Source: Lachnospiraceae bacterium
Lineage (GTDB): Bacteria > Bacillota > Clostridia > Lachnospirales > Lachnospiraceae
Assembly: GCA_022792335.1 (NCBI GenBank)
Contig: JAAWAV010000003.1
Location: 42,752-106,751 of the forward strand
Direction: 5' to 3'
DNA length: 64,000 nt
A model generated the notes under the pieces. The model saw only the letters and a list, made by a program, of their open reading frames with translations, did not search any database and was not told the origin of the DNA. The position numbers were made by a program, and so were the translations under genes. This document shows, piece after piece, positions 27,437-37,824 of the stretch; positions within the stretch are counted from its first letter, which is position 1; every line of letters begins with the position of its first letter.

Positions 27437-28063
27437 TTATTCCATCCACTCTAATTTACTCACAGAAACTTCATAAGCAACTCTCTTTTCACTTTCTGTC
27501 TCGCTCAGACGCTTCACATATTCCCGGCTCTGTACCCGGCCCCAGACGCAGATTCGGCTTCCCACTTCAAAGCCAGAGGCGTATCTGGCATTCCTACCCC
27601 AGGCAATACACGGAATATAGTCCGACTTCCCATAGGGGCGGTTCACCGCCACTAAAAGATCCGCAATTTCTCTCCCCAGAGGAGTTTTCCTATAGATGGG
27701 CGCCTTGCATATGTATCCGTCTAGAAAAATCTGATTGGTTTTTGTGTAATCCCCAAATTCTTCCACAAAAGCAATCTCTCTCACAAATACGGACAAAACC
27801 AACCTGTTTTTTGTCCCTTCATGGCGGTTATAGGAGCGGAACTGTCCGGACGCTTCTACCAGCATTCCCGTATAATCGCCTGTAATATCAATCAGTCTTT
27901 CTGAAATAAGAAGTGGAATAATATCCGTCTGTTCGCTGAGACGGTTAATAGAAATATCCATTAAATAAAATCCTTCTCCAAACACCTCATGACTGAAGGT
28001 AAAACCTGATATGATTTCCCCGATCACTGTGACCTTGTTGTTTTCCATGATTTTCTCTGACAT
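27437..28063 (-). CDS. Two-OB-fold single-stranded DNA-binding-like protein
   Basis: 208 residues from ATG 28063 (AAAGGAG upstream; open to 28081). Two consecutive OB-like halves: residues about 10-100 (NKVTVIGEIISGF...VEASGQFRSYNR) and 110-205 (QIFLDGYICKAPIYRKTPLGREIADLLVAVNR...IPCIAWGRNARYA...VWGRVQSREY). The second half is recognisably SSB-like. A Lachnospiraceae-type variant rather than the housekeeping SSB, which is normally a single OB fold of about 140-170 residues with an acidic tail; this one lacks that tail. Confidence 0.75.
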   Translation of the reverse strand: MSEKIMENNKVTVIGEIISGFTFSHEVFGEGFYLMDISINRLSEQTDIIPLLISERLIDITGDYTGMLVEASGQFRSYNRHEGTKNRLVLSVFVREIAFVEEFGDYTKTNQIFLDGYICKAPIYRKTPLGREIADLLVAVNRPYGKSDYIPCIAWGRNARYASGFEVGSRICVWGRVQSREYVKRLSETESEKRVAYEVSVSKLEWME

Positions 28064-28193
28064 TCGTATTTCTCCTTTCACTTGTGCTTCGTCCTTCTGA
28101 CTGCCATTTTAAGGCTAATACTATGTGTATTCATCCTCTGTCGGTTTTATACATAATTTTTTAAATTTTTCTTCATTTACTTTTATTCCGGTG

Positions 28194-28199
28194 TATACT
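28194..28199 (+). promoter_or_regulatory. Likely -10 box of the yfhO-argH unit
   Basis: TATACT lies 44 bases before the chosen yfhO start. The -35 hexamer at 17 bases (CTTCAT) is poor, so this is a moderate call. Confidence 0.45.
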
Positions 28200-28243
28200 A
28201 CAATATATAGAATAACATATTTGGAGGAATTTAAGGAGCGTTT

Positions 28244-30991
28244 TTGCCTGCAGTCGTTCTGAAATTATCTCCTGAAAATTTGAATTTCTTTGAAAGGCAG
28301 TTCCGTAATATGACAGAAAAGAATCTCAGACCAAAAACAACTTTACTGGAGAAAGCTCCCTTTCTCCTCTCCTTTTTTTTGCCAGTCATTATCATGATTG
28401 GAATCTTTATCCAGCGTCAGATTTTCCCCTTCGGAGACAATAGCTTTCTCCGGACAGATATGTACCACCAGTACGCCCCCTTTATGAATGAGTTTATGGA
28501 AAAGCTGAAACACGGGGGCAGCCTCGCCTATTCCTGGAATATTGGTATGGGGTCTAATTTTGTTGCCCTTTATGCCTATTATCTGGCCAGTCCTGTAAAC
28601 TGGCTGGCCGTTCTTGTCCCTCAGAGCCTGATGATTGAATTTATGACTTACTTCATTGTCATAAAGATCGGTCTTGCCGGGCTTTCCTTTTGCTGGTATT
28701 TAAGCAGACATTTCAAGACAAAGGATCTCGGAATTTCCTTTTTTGCTGTTTTTTATGCCTTATCTGCCTATATGGCCGCCTATAGTTGGAATATTATGTG
28801 GCTGGACTGTCTGGTCCTGGCCCCCATTCTGATCCTTGGTCTGGAACGATTGGTTAAAGAGGATAAATGCCTCCTCTACTGCCTGACCCTTGCTTTGTCC
28901 ATTTTGAGTAACTATTATATCTCTATCATGATCTGTATCTTCATGGTGTTATATTTTATTGCTCTGTTGGTTATGGAGCCTGACCGCCGTCGTTTTCTAA
29001 AGCGCTGCGCCAATTTTAGTATTTATTCCCTTCTGGCCGGAGGATTGGCGGCCTGTCTGCTGATACCGGTCCTGCTTGCTCTCCGGCTGACTGCATCGGG
29101 GGATGTGAATATTCCCAAAACACTAAGCTCCTATTTTTCCTGCTTTGAAATGCTGGCCCGCCATTTTGTCAATGTGGAAGTAGAAATCGGCCTTGACCAC
29201 CATCCCAATATTTACTGTGGAACGGCTGTGCTGATGCTTCTGCCCCTTTATATGACGAACAAAAATATCTCCAGGAAAGAAAAGACCATGAAAGGCGTGC
29301 TGCTTTTCGTTATGTTAATCGGATTTTCCCTGAATATTCCTAATTTTGTATGGCATGGATTTCATTTTCCCAACAGCCTCCCGGCCCGTCAGTCTTTCCT
29401 TTATATTATTTTGTTGCTCACCATGTGCTATGAAGCCTACAGAAACCTGCAGGCAAATACTAAAGCGCAGCTTTCCGGCAGTTTCTGGGGAGTTGTCATA
29501 TTTATCTTCCTCTGTGAAGCCATCATCACAGAAGAGACCTTTGACTTTAAGATTTATTATGTAACGCTCTTTTTTGTGGGGCTTTATGCGCTTTTACTCT
29601 ATTATCGCAAAAGCGGAAAGGCTTATGCTCCTGTTCTGGCAATTCTGACTGTGGCCCTCATTGCCATAGAAGCCAGTATGAATACAGCTATTACCAGTGT
29701 TACCACGGTAAGCCGCAGTTCTTATCTGGAGAATCAAAGTTCTTTCCGGGCTCTGGCCAAAGCCATTGAAACGGAGGACACCAGCCTGTTTCGTATCGAA
29801 AAGGAGCCAAGAAAAACCAAAAATGATGCGGCTTTGGCTGATTATCACTCAACCTCCCTGTTCTCTTCCACTGCCAATTCTCACCTGAGCGATTTATATA
29901 AAACGCTCGGACTGGAGGGGAATACCAACGCTTACAGTTTTACCGGAGCGACGCCCCTTTCCTCTTCCCTCCTTGGTGTAAAATATACTCTGTCTGTTAA
30001 TGAACTGGACGAAGAACTTTACTCCTTGATTCGGACGGACGGAAAGGTAAACCTTTATGAAAATCGCTTCCATCTTCCTATCGGATTTTTGTTGCCGCAG
30101 AATATGGACTCTCTCTGGAACAGACAGGCATCCAATCCGGCTGCCGTCCAAAATTCTTTTGCAAGCGCCGCTGCCGGCTGTTATGAGATCCTGGTTCCCG
30201 TTCCCAGTGGATCCTCTTCTATTGGAGAATACACCCTGAATATTCCGGAAACCGGTTTTTATTACATTGACGTTACAAACGCTTCTATCAAAGATGTCAC
30301 CTTCTCTGACGGAGCCTCTACAAAAGATTTCTCCAATGTGAACCGCGGCTTTTTCCTGGATATCGGGAAATTGGAGGCCGGTGCCTATGTCACTCTGACC
30401 ACAGAGCAGGAAGATCAGAACTTTACTGCCGAAGCTTACCGGCTTGATTTATCTCAGCTCCAGCTTCTGGTGGACTCCTTAAAGGAACAGCCCCTGATTG
30501 TTGATCAGTATACGGATACTTCTGTAACCGGCCGGATTACCGCTGCCTCTGATGGTCTCCTGTATACTTCAATTCCCTATGAAAAAGGCTGGACCCTCAA
30601 AGTGGATAATGTTGAGACAGAACCTGTCGTTTTTGCCGATACCATGCTTGCAGTACCGATTACCTCTGGCGCTCATTCCATAGAACTGTCCTATGAACCG
30701 GAGGGGCTTCGTCTGGGGCTTTTTATCTCTTTTGCTTCCGTCATTCTCCTGGCGCTTTTGACCCTTGCCCTCCGCCTTCCGGACAGGCGCCTGAAAAAAA
30801 CGGTCTCTGTTCCCATCTCTCCAGATGACCGGACGGATGCTTCCGAAACGCTTCCGGAAGAGTCATCCCCGACGGGTACAGTATCGCCAGACCAATCCCC
30901 GGCAGATACAACGCCAAAAGATACAAGACTGACAGACGCAACAACACCGGAAACTGGCAACCGCCAGAAAGCAACTACCAATGATCTTTAA
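28244..30991 (+). CDS. YfhO family multi-spanning membrane protein
   Basis: 915-residue membrane protein with about a dozen helices in residues 35-500, an extracytoplasmic domain, a final helix near 830 and a Pro/Thr/Ser/Asp-rich tail. TDMYHQYAPFMNEF and the WNIMWLD stretch are typical YfhO (GT-C-like fold; the Bacillus and Listeria members are tied to lipoteichoic acid glycosylation). I start at TTG 28244, five bases after AAGGAG and just behind the promoter; ATG 28310 is an alternative with a more typical N terminus. argH follows 21 bases later, so they are co-transcribed. Confidence 0.85.
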   Translation: MPAVVLKLSPENLNFFERQFRNMTEKNLRPKTTLLEKAPFLLSFFLPVIIMIGIFIQRQIFPFGDNSFLRTDMYHQYAPFMNEFMEKLKHGGSLAYSWNIGMGSNFVALYAYYLASPVNWLAVLVPQSLMIEFMTYFIVIKIGLAGLSFCWYLSRHFKTKDLGISFFAVFYALSAYMAAYSWNIMWLDCLVLAPILILGLERLVKEDKCLLYCLTLALSILSNYYISIMICIFMVLYFIALLVMEPDRRRFLKRCANFSIYSLLAGGLAACLLIPVLLALRLTASGDVNIPKTLSSYFSCFEMLARHFVNVEVEIGLDHHPNIYCGTAVLMLLPLYMTNKNISRKEKTMKGVLLFVMLIGFSLNIPNFVWHGFHFPNSLPARQSFLYIILLLTMCYEAYRNLQANTKAQLSGSFWGVVIFIFLCEAIITEETFDFKIYYVTLFFVGLYALLLYYRKSGKAYAPVLAILTVALIAIEASMNTAITSVTTVSRSSYLENQSSFRALAKAIETEDTSLFRIEKEPRKTKNDAALADYHSTSLFSSTANSHLSDLYKTLGLEGNTNAYSFTGATPLSSSLLGVKYTLSVNELDEELYSLIRTDGKVNLYENRFHLPIGFLLPQNMDSLWNRQASNPAAVQNSFASAAAGCYEILVPVPSGSSSIGEYTLNIPETGFYYIDVTNASIKDVTFSDGASTKDFSNVNRGFFLDIGKLEAGAYVTLTTEQEDQNFTAEAYRLDLSQLQLLVDSLKEQPLIVDQYTDTSVTGRITAASDGLLYTSIPYEKGWTLKVDNVETEPVVFADTMLAVPITSGAHSIELSYEPEGLRLGLFISFASVILLALLTLALRLPDRRLKKTVSVPISPDDRTDASETLPEESSPTGTVSPDQSPADTTPKDTRLTDATTPETGNRQKATTNDL

Positions 30992-31012
30992 AGAAAGAGA
31001 GGAATCAATATC

Positions 31013-32386
31013 ATGAAATTATGGGGAGGACGTTTCACCAAAGAAGAAAATGCTCTGGTAAATCAGTTTAACGCTTCTATCTCCTTTGATCAGCGTTTCT
31101 ACAGACAGGATATTCGCGGAAGTATCGCTCATGTAACTATGCTGGCCAAGCAGGGGATTCTGACAGACACAGAAAAACAACAGATTCTGGCCGGTCTGGA
31201 GGGAATCCTGGCCGATATTGAAAATGGCACTCTGGACGTCGATCCTTCTGCTGAAGATATTCACAGTTTCGTGGAAGCGGCCTTAATTGCCCGTATCGGT
31301 GAAGCAGGCAAAAAACTCCATACCGGGCGAAGCCGCAACGACCAGGTAGCGTTGGATATGAAGCTCTATATCCGGGACGAAATCATGGCTCTGGACGCGC
31401 TCATCAAAGAACTTCTCCAGACAATTCTTCACATCATTGAGGAGAATCTGGAAACCTTTATGCCAGGCTTTACTCATCTCCAAAAAGCACAGCCGGTAAC
31501 AGTCGCTCACCATTTTGGCGCCTACTTTGAAATGTTTCTCCGGGACAGAAGCCGTCTTTCCGATATCCGTAAAAGAATGAATACCTGTCCTCTTGGCGCC
31601 GGAGCTCTGGCCGGGACCACCTATCCCCTTGACCGGGAATACACAGCCTCTCTTCTTGATTTTGACTGTGCCACCAGAAACAGTATGGATTCAGTCTCAG
31701 ACCGGGACTACCTGATTGAACTTTGTAGCGCCATGGCCACCATGATGATGCATTTAAGTCGTTTTTCTGAGGAAATAATTCTCTGGAACTCCAACGAATA
31801 TCAGTTTGTAGAGTTAGATGATGCCTATAGTACCGGAAGTAGCATTATGCCCCAGAAGAAGAATCCGGATATTGCCGAACTGGTAAGAGGAAAAACCGGG
31901 CGCGTCTATGGAACGCTGGTCTCCATTCTCACAACCATGAAGGGCATTCCTCTCGCCTACAATAAAGATATGCAGGAAGATAAGGAGCTGATTTTCGACG
32001 CTGTCGATACTACTAAAGGTTGTCTTGCCTTGTTCACCGGAATGTTGGCCACTATAAAATTCAACCAGCAAATCATGAAAAAAAGCGCTATGAACGGGTT
32101 TACCAACGCCACCGACGCAGCAGATTATCTGGTCAACCACGGAGTTCCCTTCCGTGACGCTCATGGAATTGTGGGGCAGCTGGTTCTCTCTTGTTTGGAA
32201 AAAGGAATTTCTTTGGATGAAATGAGTCTGGAAGAGTACAGGAGCATAAGTCCCGTTTTTGAAGAAGATATCTACGAAGCCATCTCTTTAGAGACTTGTG
32301 TGGAAAAGCGTACCACTCTGGGAGGTCCTGCTCCGTCGGCCATGCGTGAGATCGCCAAGGAATATCAGAAACTTCTGGAAGTGTAA
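31013..32386 (+). CDS. argH: Argininosuccinate lyase
   Basis: Splits argininosuccinate into arginine and fumarate, last step of arginine synthesis. 457 residues: [11 protein letters not shown] start, [24 protein letters not shown] (catalytic region), and the fumarase-superfamily loop [17 protein letters not shown] precedes the ATG. argG is not next to it; instead it sits behind yfhO, an odd operon partner. Confidence 0.97.
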   Translation: MKLWGGRFTKEENALVNQFNASISFDQRFYRQDIRGSIAHVTMLAKQGILTDTEKQQILAGLEGILADIENGTLDVDPSAEDIHSFVEAALIARIGEAGKKLHTGRSRNDQVALDMKLYIRDEIMALDALIKELLQTILHIIEENLETFMPGFTHLQKAQPVTVAHHFGAYFEMFLRDRSRLSDIRKRMNTCPLGAGALAGTTYPLDREYTASLLDFDCATRNSMDSVSDRDYLIELCSAMATMMMHLSRFSEEIILWNSNEYQFVELDDAYSTGSSIMPQKKNPDIAELVRGKTGRVYGTLVSILTTMKGIPLAYNKDMQEDKELIFDAVDTTKGCLALFTGMLATIKFNQQIMKKSAMNGFTNATDAADYLVNHGVPFRDAHGIVGQLVLSCLEKGISLDEMSLEEYRSISPVFEEDIYEAISLETCVEKRTTLGGPAPSAMREIAKEYQKLLEV

Positions 32387-32519
32387 GAGGCCGGTCGGCT
32401 CCAAAGCAGGGAGCGCATCGCAGGAGGTTTCCTTTGTCGTATCGAATCTGACAGGATCCCTCCCGGCGAAAATGGTGCTCCCTGTTTTGAAGCCAGGGCC
32501 TTTAATAGCTTTTGGATGT

Positions 32520-34043
32520 TTACAGTTTTGCCAGTTCTTTGTACTGTTCTTTTAGACAGCCATAGAGACTCTTGTAGATTTTATGATATGCCTCATATGC
32601 CTCCGTATGTTCCGGAATCGCGCTGCAGGACTTGTCCGTATGGATCATCCTGTCGCAGGCTGTCTCTACACTTTCATAAATCCCGGCGCCTACGCCTGCT
32701 AAAATCGCCACGCCAAGGGCCGGTCCCTCTTTCGCCGCTACAGTTTTTACTGTACAGCCATACATATCTGCCAGCATCTGACGCCAGACGGCGCTTCTTC
32801 CACCGCCTCCGCAGGCCATCATATCTGACACTTCCACGCCCATTTCCTTTAGAATATCATTGCAGTCTTTCATGGAATACGATACGCCTTCCATAACAGC
32901 CCGAAGCATGTCTTTTCTGGTATGAATGGCCGAAAGTCCAAAAAACACTCCCCGGCAGTCCGGATCCAGATGAGGCGTCCGCTCTCCCATCAAATAGGGC
33001 AGATAAATCAGGCGATTCGCTCCAAGGGGAACGCTCTCCACATCCCGGTTGATATAATCGTAGGCGTCGCAACCTTCCTGTTTTGCCTGTTCCATATAGT
33101 CCTGACAAAAATTATTGCGGAACCACTGAAGAGAAAGTCCCGCCCCCTGCGTCACTCCCATCACATGCCAACACCCAGGAACGGCACAACAAAATGTATG
33201 TACTCTCCCTCTCGGATCAATGGTCACCTGTTTGCTGTGTGCAAATACAACGCCGCTGGTTCCGATGGTCGTAAATGCTTTTCCATCCCGAACAACTCCA
33301 GTTCCCACAGCCGCCGCCGCATTATCCCCGGCGCCGCCGACCACCACCGTCTTTTCTGAAAGCCCTGTAAGAGCTGCAATTTCCGGCAAAATGGTTCCGG
33401 TCACATCAGGAGACTCATACACCTTCGCCAAAAGCGCTTTATCAATCTCCAACTTCTCCAGTACTTCATCCGACCAGCATCGGTTTGGCACGTCCAAAAG
33501 TTGCATCCCGGAAGCATCCGATACTTCCGTCGCATACTCTCCAGTCAAAATCAAGCGGACATAATCTTTGGGAAGCAAAATGTGACGGCATCTCGCATAA
33601 TTTTCCGGCTCATGATTTCTCACCCAGAGAATTTTGGAAGCTGTAAAGCCGGTCAGAGCCGGATTGGCTGTAATCTCAATCATCCGTCTGGCTCCTACCT
33701 TTTCTGTGATCTCCTCACACTCTTTGGCGGTACGCTGATCACACCAGATGATAGACGGGCGAATCACCTCATTGTCCTCATCCAGCATAACAAGGCCGTG
33801 CATCTGCCCTGAAATACCAAGGCCCCTGATTGCCTCCCTGTCTACACCGGATTCTTTCACCACTCTGGTAATGGTCTCCAGAGCCGCCTCCCTCCAGTCC
33901 TCCGGATTCTGCTCTGCCCAGCCATTTTGCGGCTGATAAAGCGGATATTCTTTCGATGCAGATGCAATGACATTCCCATTCTCATCAAACAATACGGTCT
34001 TTGTGGCGGAAGTACCCAAATCAATACCAATTAAATAATTCAC
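32520..34043 (-). CDS. xylB: Xylulokinase
   Basis: FGGY-family kinase phosphorylating D-xylulose to xylulose 5-phosphate. 507 residues with IDLGTSATKTVLFD (phosphate 1), GISGQMHGLVMLD (the Met-His-Gly typical of xylulokinases), IIWCDQRT, GAGDNAAAAVGTG and the C-terminal ACGGGGRSAVWRQMLAD adenosine motif. Starts with GTG at 34043, nine bases after GGAGGG. No xylA, transporter or regulator adjacent. Between argH and xylB (32387-32519) CAGGGAGC and GCTCCCTG could pair over a long loop before TTTT, a doubtful terminator. Confidence 0.95.
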   Translation of the reverse strand: MNYLIGIDLGTSATKTVLFDENGNVIASASKEYPLYQPQNGWAEQNPEDWREAALETITRVVKESGVDREAIRGLGISGQMHGLVMLDEDNEVIRPSIIWCDQRTAKECEEITEKVGARRMIEITANPALTGFTASKILWVRNHEPENYARCRHILLPKDYVRLILTGEYATEVSDASGMQLLDVPNRCWSDEVLEKLEIDKALLAKVYESPDVTGTILPEIAALTGLSEKTVVVGGAGDNAAAAVGTGVVRDGKAFTTIGTSGVVFAHSKQVTIDPRGRVHTFCCAVPGCWHVMGVTQGAGLSLQWFRNNFCQDYMEQAKQEGCDAYDYINRDVESVPLGANRLIYLPYLMGERTPHLDPDCRGVFFGLSAIHTRKDMLRAVMEGVSYSMKDCNDILKEMGVEVSDMMACGGGGRSAVWRQMLADMYGCTVKTVAAKEGPALGVAILAGVGAGIYESVETACDRMIHTDKSCSAIPEHTEAYEAYHKIYKSLYGCLKEQYKELAKL

Positions 34044-34077
34044 TCTGCATTCCCTCCATACGTTCAGTTTACTAGGG

Positions 34078-37000
34078 TTATTTTAACATAAAATCTTTCG
34101 TTTGACTATGATTCGCCACTTTCTGATTTTTCTTTTTCAGATGTTTTCCCCATTTCTTTCTCCATCTCACTGTCAGAATTACTCCTGTCGCTAAAATCAC
34201 GCCGACCAAAAGCAGGAAAAACACCAAACGGACGGGGTTCCGGTAAAGCTGTATCCACCAGTCTGAAGTCACTAGAAAGTTCCATTCCAGAAAGCCAGAT
34301 ACTCCCACTCCATGACCATTTCCAAGCTTCAGACGGTTTCCGGCCCCATCCTCTGCATAAAGCGTCAGTGTCTGCCAGTCATCCGACTCAGAAAGTATCA
34401 CCTCCAGACCTTTCTCTGTAGAAATTTTCTCAAGCTCCGCTCCCTCATAACCATATGTTTCCTCCTCTGTTTTCACCTCTACTTTTCGAAGATGCATATT
34501 ATCACGAATATCCAGAAAGAGCTTCAGTTGATCCGTTTTGTAACGTCCCCCGTCCTCTGCTCCGGAAAGAATGGCCGAAGGGCCTGTTTTATCCACAGAA
34601 AAAGCAAATTTAACCGCCCGTTCTTCATTTTTTACTGAGCTGTTTCCCATCTGATTTCCGGCCTTGTCCCTGGAATAAAAAAGAATCTCATAATCCCCTT
34701 CCTTCTCAAACACCTCCTTTTGGATTTTATATTCATATACCTGCCACTTGGATATCGGGCTGTCCTCGGATACCTTTATCCTCTGGAAGTCCTTTTCCTT
34801 CGCCAGTCGTGAAATTTCTCCGTTTCGGCTGACTGCCAGCTGGCTTTCTTCTACCGGATCCACGTTATATTCCCGGACAATCACCTCCCTCTCCTTGGAG
34901 AGATACGGATAGGCCCCTGCCCCCATCCATTCCGCCGTCTCCCCCGTGGCCGCATAAACAGAGCCATATCGGTTGACGGAAAATATCAGTTCTTCCTCTG
35001 CCCTGTTTCCTGCCAGATCCCTTCCGGATGCCCGAAGCAGATAAAGTCCGTCCTTTTCTTCCGTTTTCGGAAAATTCTCTGCGAGAAGTTCTTTTATCAC
35101 CCGCCCTTCTGATTCCTTATATTCTCGATATTGATAATCTTCTTTCTCCCCGCCGCCATCCATCCGTAAAATTTCCAGAGTCGCACTCCCTGGCACCAGG
35201 CGTTTATCCCGAAACAGGGCCTCTGCCCTCACTTCTCCCCGATTGGCCGATGCATTTTTAATACCAGAAATCTGTATGAGCGGAGGCGTCTGATCTATCG
35301 AAAATACGTCCTCAAAACCTTTTTCCGTTCTGTTTCCTGCCAAATCTAGGTATTCCAGCCAAACTCGATAATCTCCGTCCTCCGAAAACACCAGTTCTGC
35401 TCTATGTATGTCTCCTCTGCTGTCAAATTCCTCGGGAAACCAGGATTGTTCCTTTCCATTATCCAGAAGCACATGGAGCTCCCCTGTAAGATCTTCTGCC
35501 TTAAAGTTATGTTCCTCCACAGTAATTTCCGCAGTTCTTGGGCCCGCGTAATACCTGTTATCTCCTGTCTGCTCTCCTTCCTGAAACGTTACAAAAATCT
35601 TGGGGAGCGTCCGGTCTATGGTAAAATCCTCTTCTTTCTTTTCCGATACATGACCGGCCCTATCCTTGCACCTTACGGAAAATGTATAATCTCCGTCTCC
35701 GAAAAAAATCACCTGGCATCTGTGTACGCTCCCCTCGTGACTCCACTCCGAAATTTTCGGCATGACGCCATCCGTATTTGTGATCAGAAGCCATACCTGT
35801 TCTTCAGAAAAATTCACCTCCTCGATAGCCAGGTATGCCGTTCGCTCCTGATTGTAATACCTGCCATTCTCCGGCCGCCCTTCTCCATAAGTGATCTGTA
35901 TCTTTGGCGCTGTTTTATCCATGGAAAAACACATACTTTTTTCTGACTGGTTTCCGGCCATATCTGAAGCCAGGACTGTAAACCACAAAAGCTTTCCGTC
36001 ATAATCTTCTGATGATAAAAGAATCGTGTTCTTCCAGTCTTTCCGGATAGTCAAATCTCCTTCTGCCCCTACAGAAACGCCTTCCTCCAGTAAAATTTCT
36101 TCTTTTAAAAGCTCCCGTTTTCCGTTTTGCTCCGACTCCAGCCTGTAGCTCGCGCTTTTCAGTCCGGAAACAACCCCTGTCTCCTCCGGTTCTGTCAAAG
36201 AAACGGTAAGTTCTACATCCCCTCTATAAATTCCACTTTCTGTCCAGGCATCTCCCCTGGGAGACAGTGCAATAATTGGCCCTTTATTCTCTATCACCAG
36301 ACCGTCAGAGCTAAAATAACGTTCCAGTCCAGCGTAGTTTGTAACCTTTAGATAGACAATTGTTTTGACGTCCGGCGAAAGAAACAAGCTGTTTCCCTCT
36401 TTCCAGCATTCCTCAGGAAGCGCCGTCAGTTCCTCTTCTGTCATACGCTCTTGTGAGCAAAAGAATTGAAGCGGTTCTACGGGAGAAACACTGTCTCCAC
36501 CCTCCAAGACCACCAGCTCTTCTTTGGAGGAATAATGCCCAAAGGTAATCTGTTCTATCAGTGCACTCCAGGATTCTCCCATAGCCCGAATGATCCCTGT
36601 CTCTGGCGCTGTCATATCCACAGTAAATGGAAGCTCTGTCACACTTTCCGGAGACAACGGCCACCCTGCTCCGTCCTGGTAAGAAACTTCGAGAAAATAA
36701 CTGCCTTCCTCCACCACATTTACTGGAAATTTATACCAGTCCTCCCCCTTCTCCGGCGCTAGCTCCCAGGAGCCTTTTACATCCTCTGTCCCCCCGTTCT
36801 TACCCTCACTCTTTTCTTCCTCCTCTTTTTCCGACCTTATGTTGTTTTCCCCCTCTCCCTGTTTTTCCGTTTTTAATGTGATTTGGGGAAGTGTTTCTGT
36901 CTCTTCTGATTGAAAATTATGCTCCTGCAGATACAGCCAGACTGTTATGGGATGATTATAATATCCTTCATGGGCAAGTTCCTCTTCCGGAAGCAGAATC

Positions 37001-37809
37001 TCAAGTTTCGGCGGCGTTCGGTCAATCGTTACAAAAACAGGAGCTGATAACCCAGATACATTTCCCGCCAAATCCCGACAAAGTACCTCTCGAATTTCAA
37101 AACGTCCTTCCATCGGAAACTGTAGACGCATTCTTACTGTTCTATCCTCTGTATGTTCTGACCACCCTTCTTCACTGTCTAGGAACCAAACCTCTCCTGT
37201 CGATACCGGTGCTCCTTCCGTACTCCCCGTACCTTCCGGAGTCTCCTCTTTGTCTCCGGAATTTTCCCCGCCTGCTTCTGGTATTTTATATGGAATAAGT
37301 TCCAGTTTCCCTTCTCCCAGGCCCTCCAGCCCTCTGGCCTCTCCTTCCTCAAAAGTGATTCTCGTCTCCCTTCCCGTCTCATCTCCCACAGTCACAGAAA
37401 TTCCACTGCTGTCAAAATTTTTCTCCACAAAAGTAAATTCTGCCACTGCCGTATCCCGGTAAACGCTAGGACGAACAGACTCTCCTTCCATCGTCACAAA
37501 AACTTTTTCCGCCGACTCTACCGTTTCTTCCTTCTGCGCCTTTACGCTCTGGGGTAAAAGAAACACAGCCTTGATCAAGGCGATCATCGGCAAAATCAAA
37601 AAAGCTGTCGCCAGAAGAAAAGCTGTCTTCTCTTTTCCTCTTCTTTTCCTTTTTCTTCCCTTTCTTTTTCGTCTCTTTATCTGTTCCATACACCATGCCC
37701 CATATCCAAATTTTCGAAATAATACTGCAAGTAACACCGCCCCGCCGATCCCTATTGCCAGAAATCTTTCCGACCACTGATGAAGGATCCTGATTGTTTC
37801 CTGTCCCAT
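34078..37809 (-). CDS. Giant membrane-anchored protein with Ig-like repeats
   Basis: 1243 residues. Two N-terminal helices (about 15-32 and 63-86) flank a very basic loop (KRRKRKGRKRKRRGKEK); then about 1100 extracytoplasmic residues; then a C-terminal helix (about 1195-1217) and a basic tail. The outer part holds at least eight related Ig-like modules, each with pieces like YYN..RTA.I.VEE.NF, ..GDY.F.V...D.AGN and ..FTIDRT.P.I, where the AGN/DxT pattern marks the module joint. No enzyme motif seen. It follows a transmembrane Ser/Thr kinase by 14 bases, so the two are one operon. Confidence 0.82.
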   Translation of the reverse strand: MGQETIRILHQWSERFLAIGIGGAVLLAVLFRKFGYGAWCMEQIKRRKRKGRKRKRRGKEKTAFLLATAFLILPMIALIKAVFLLPQSVKAQKEETVESAEKVFVTMEGESVRPSVYRDTAVAEFTFVEKNFDSSGISVTVGDETGRETRITFEEGEARGLEGLGEGKLELIPYKIPEAGGENSGDKEETPEGTGSTEGAPVSTGEVWFLDSEEGWSEHTEDRTVRMRLQFPMEGRFEIREVLCRDLAGNVSGLSAPVFVTIDRTPPKLEILLPEEELAHEGYYNHPITVWLYLQEHNFQSEETETLPQITLKTEKQGEGENNIRSEKEEEEKSEGKNGGTEDVKGSWELAPEKGEDWYKFPVNVVEEGSYFLEVSYQDGAGWPLSPESVTELPFTVDMTAPETGIIRAMGESWSALIEQITFGHYSSKEELVVLEGGDSVSPVEPLQFFCSQERMTEEELTALPEECWKEGNSLFLSPDVKTIVYLKVTNYAGLERYFSSDGLVIENKGPIIALSPRGDAWTESGIYRGDVELTVSLTEPEETGVVSGLKSASYRLESEQNGKRELLKEEILLEEGVSVGAEGDLTIRKDWKNTILLSSEDYDGKLLWFTVLASDMAGNQSEKSMCFSMDKTAPKIQITYGEGRPENGRYYNQERTAYLAIEEVNFSEEQVWLLITNTDGVMPKISEWSHEGSVHRCQVIFFGDGDYTFSVRCKDRAGHVSEKKEEDFTIDRTLPKIFVTFQEGEQTGDNRYYAGPRTAEITVEEHNFKAEDLTGELHVLLDNGKEQSWFPEEFDSRGDIHRAELVFSEDGDYRVWLEYLDLAGNRTEKGFEDVFSIDQTPPLIQISGIKNASANRGEVRAEALFRDKRLVPGSATLEILRMDGGGEKEDYQYREYKESEGRVIKELLAENFPKTEEKDGLYLLRASGRDLAGNRAEEELIFSVNRYGSVYAATGETAEWMGAGAYPYLSKEREVIVREYNVDPVEESQLAVSRNGEISRLAKEKDFQRIKVSEDSPISKWQVYEYKIQKEVFEKEGDYEILFYSRDKAGNQMGNSSVKNEERAVKFAFSVDKTGPSAILSGAEDGGRYKTDQLKLFLDIRDNMHLRKVEVKTEEETYGYEGAELEKISTEKGLEVILSESDDWQTLTLYAEDGAGNRLKLGNGHGVGVSGFLEWNFLVTSDWWIQLYRNPVRLVFFLLLVGVILATGVILTVRWRKKWGKHLKKKNQKVANHSQTKDFMLK

Positions 37810-37824
37810 CCTTTCCTCCTTCTC

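Noticed and set aside
32387-32519. CAGGGAGC/GCTCCCTG as terminator between argH and xylB
   Set aside because: The loop of about 60 bases is too long for a standard terminator; left unassigned.
34312-34638. Antisense frames inside the Ig-protein gene
   Set aside because: Low-complexity, no SD, composition typical of reverse frames in a long gene.
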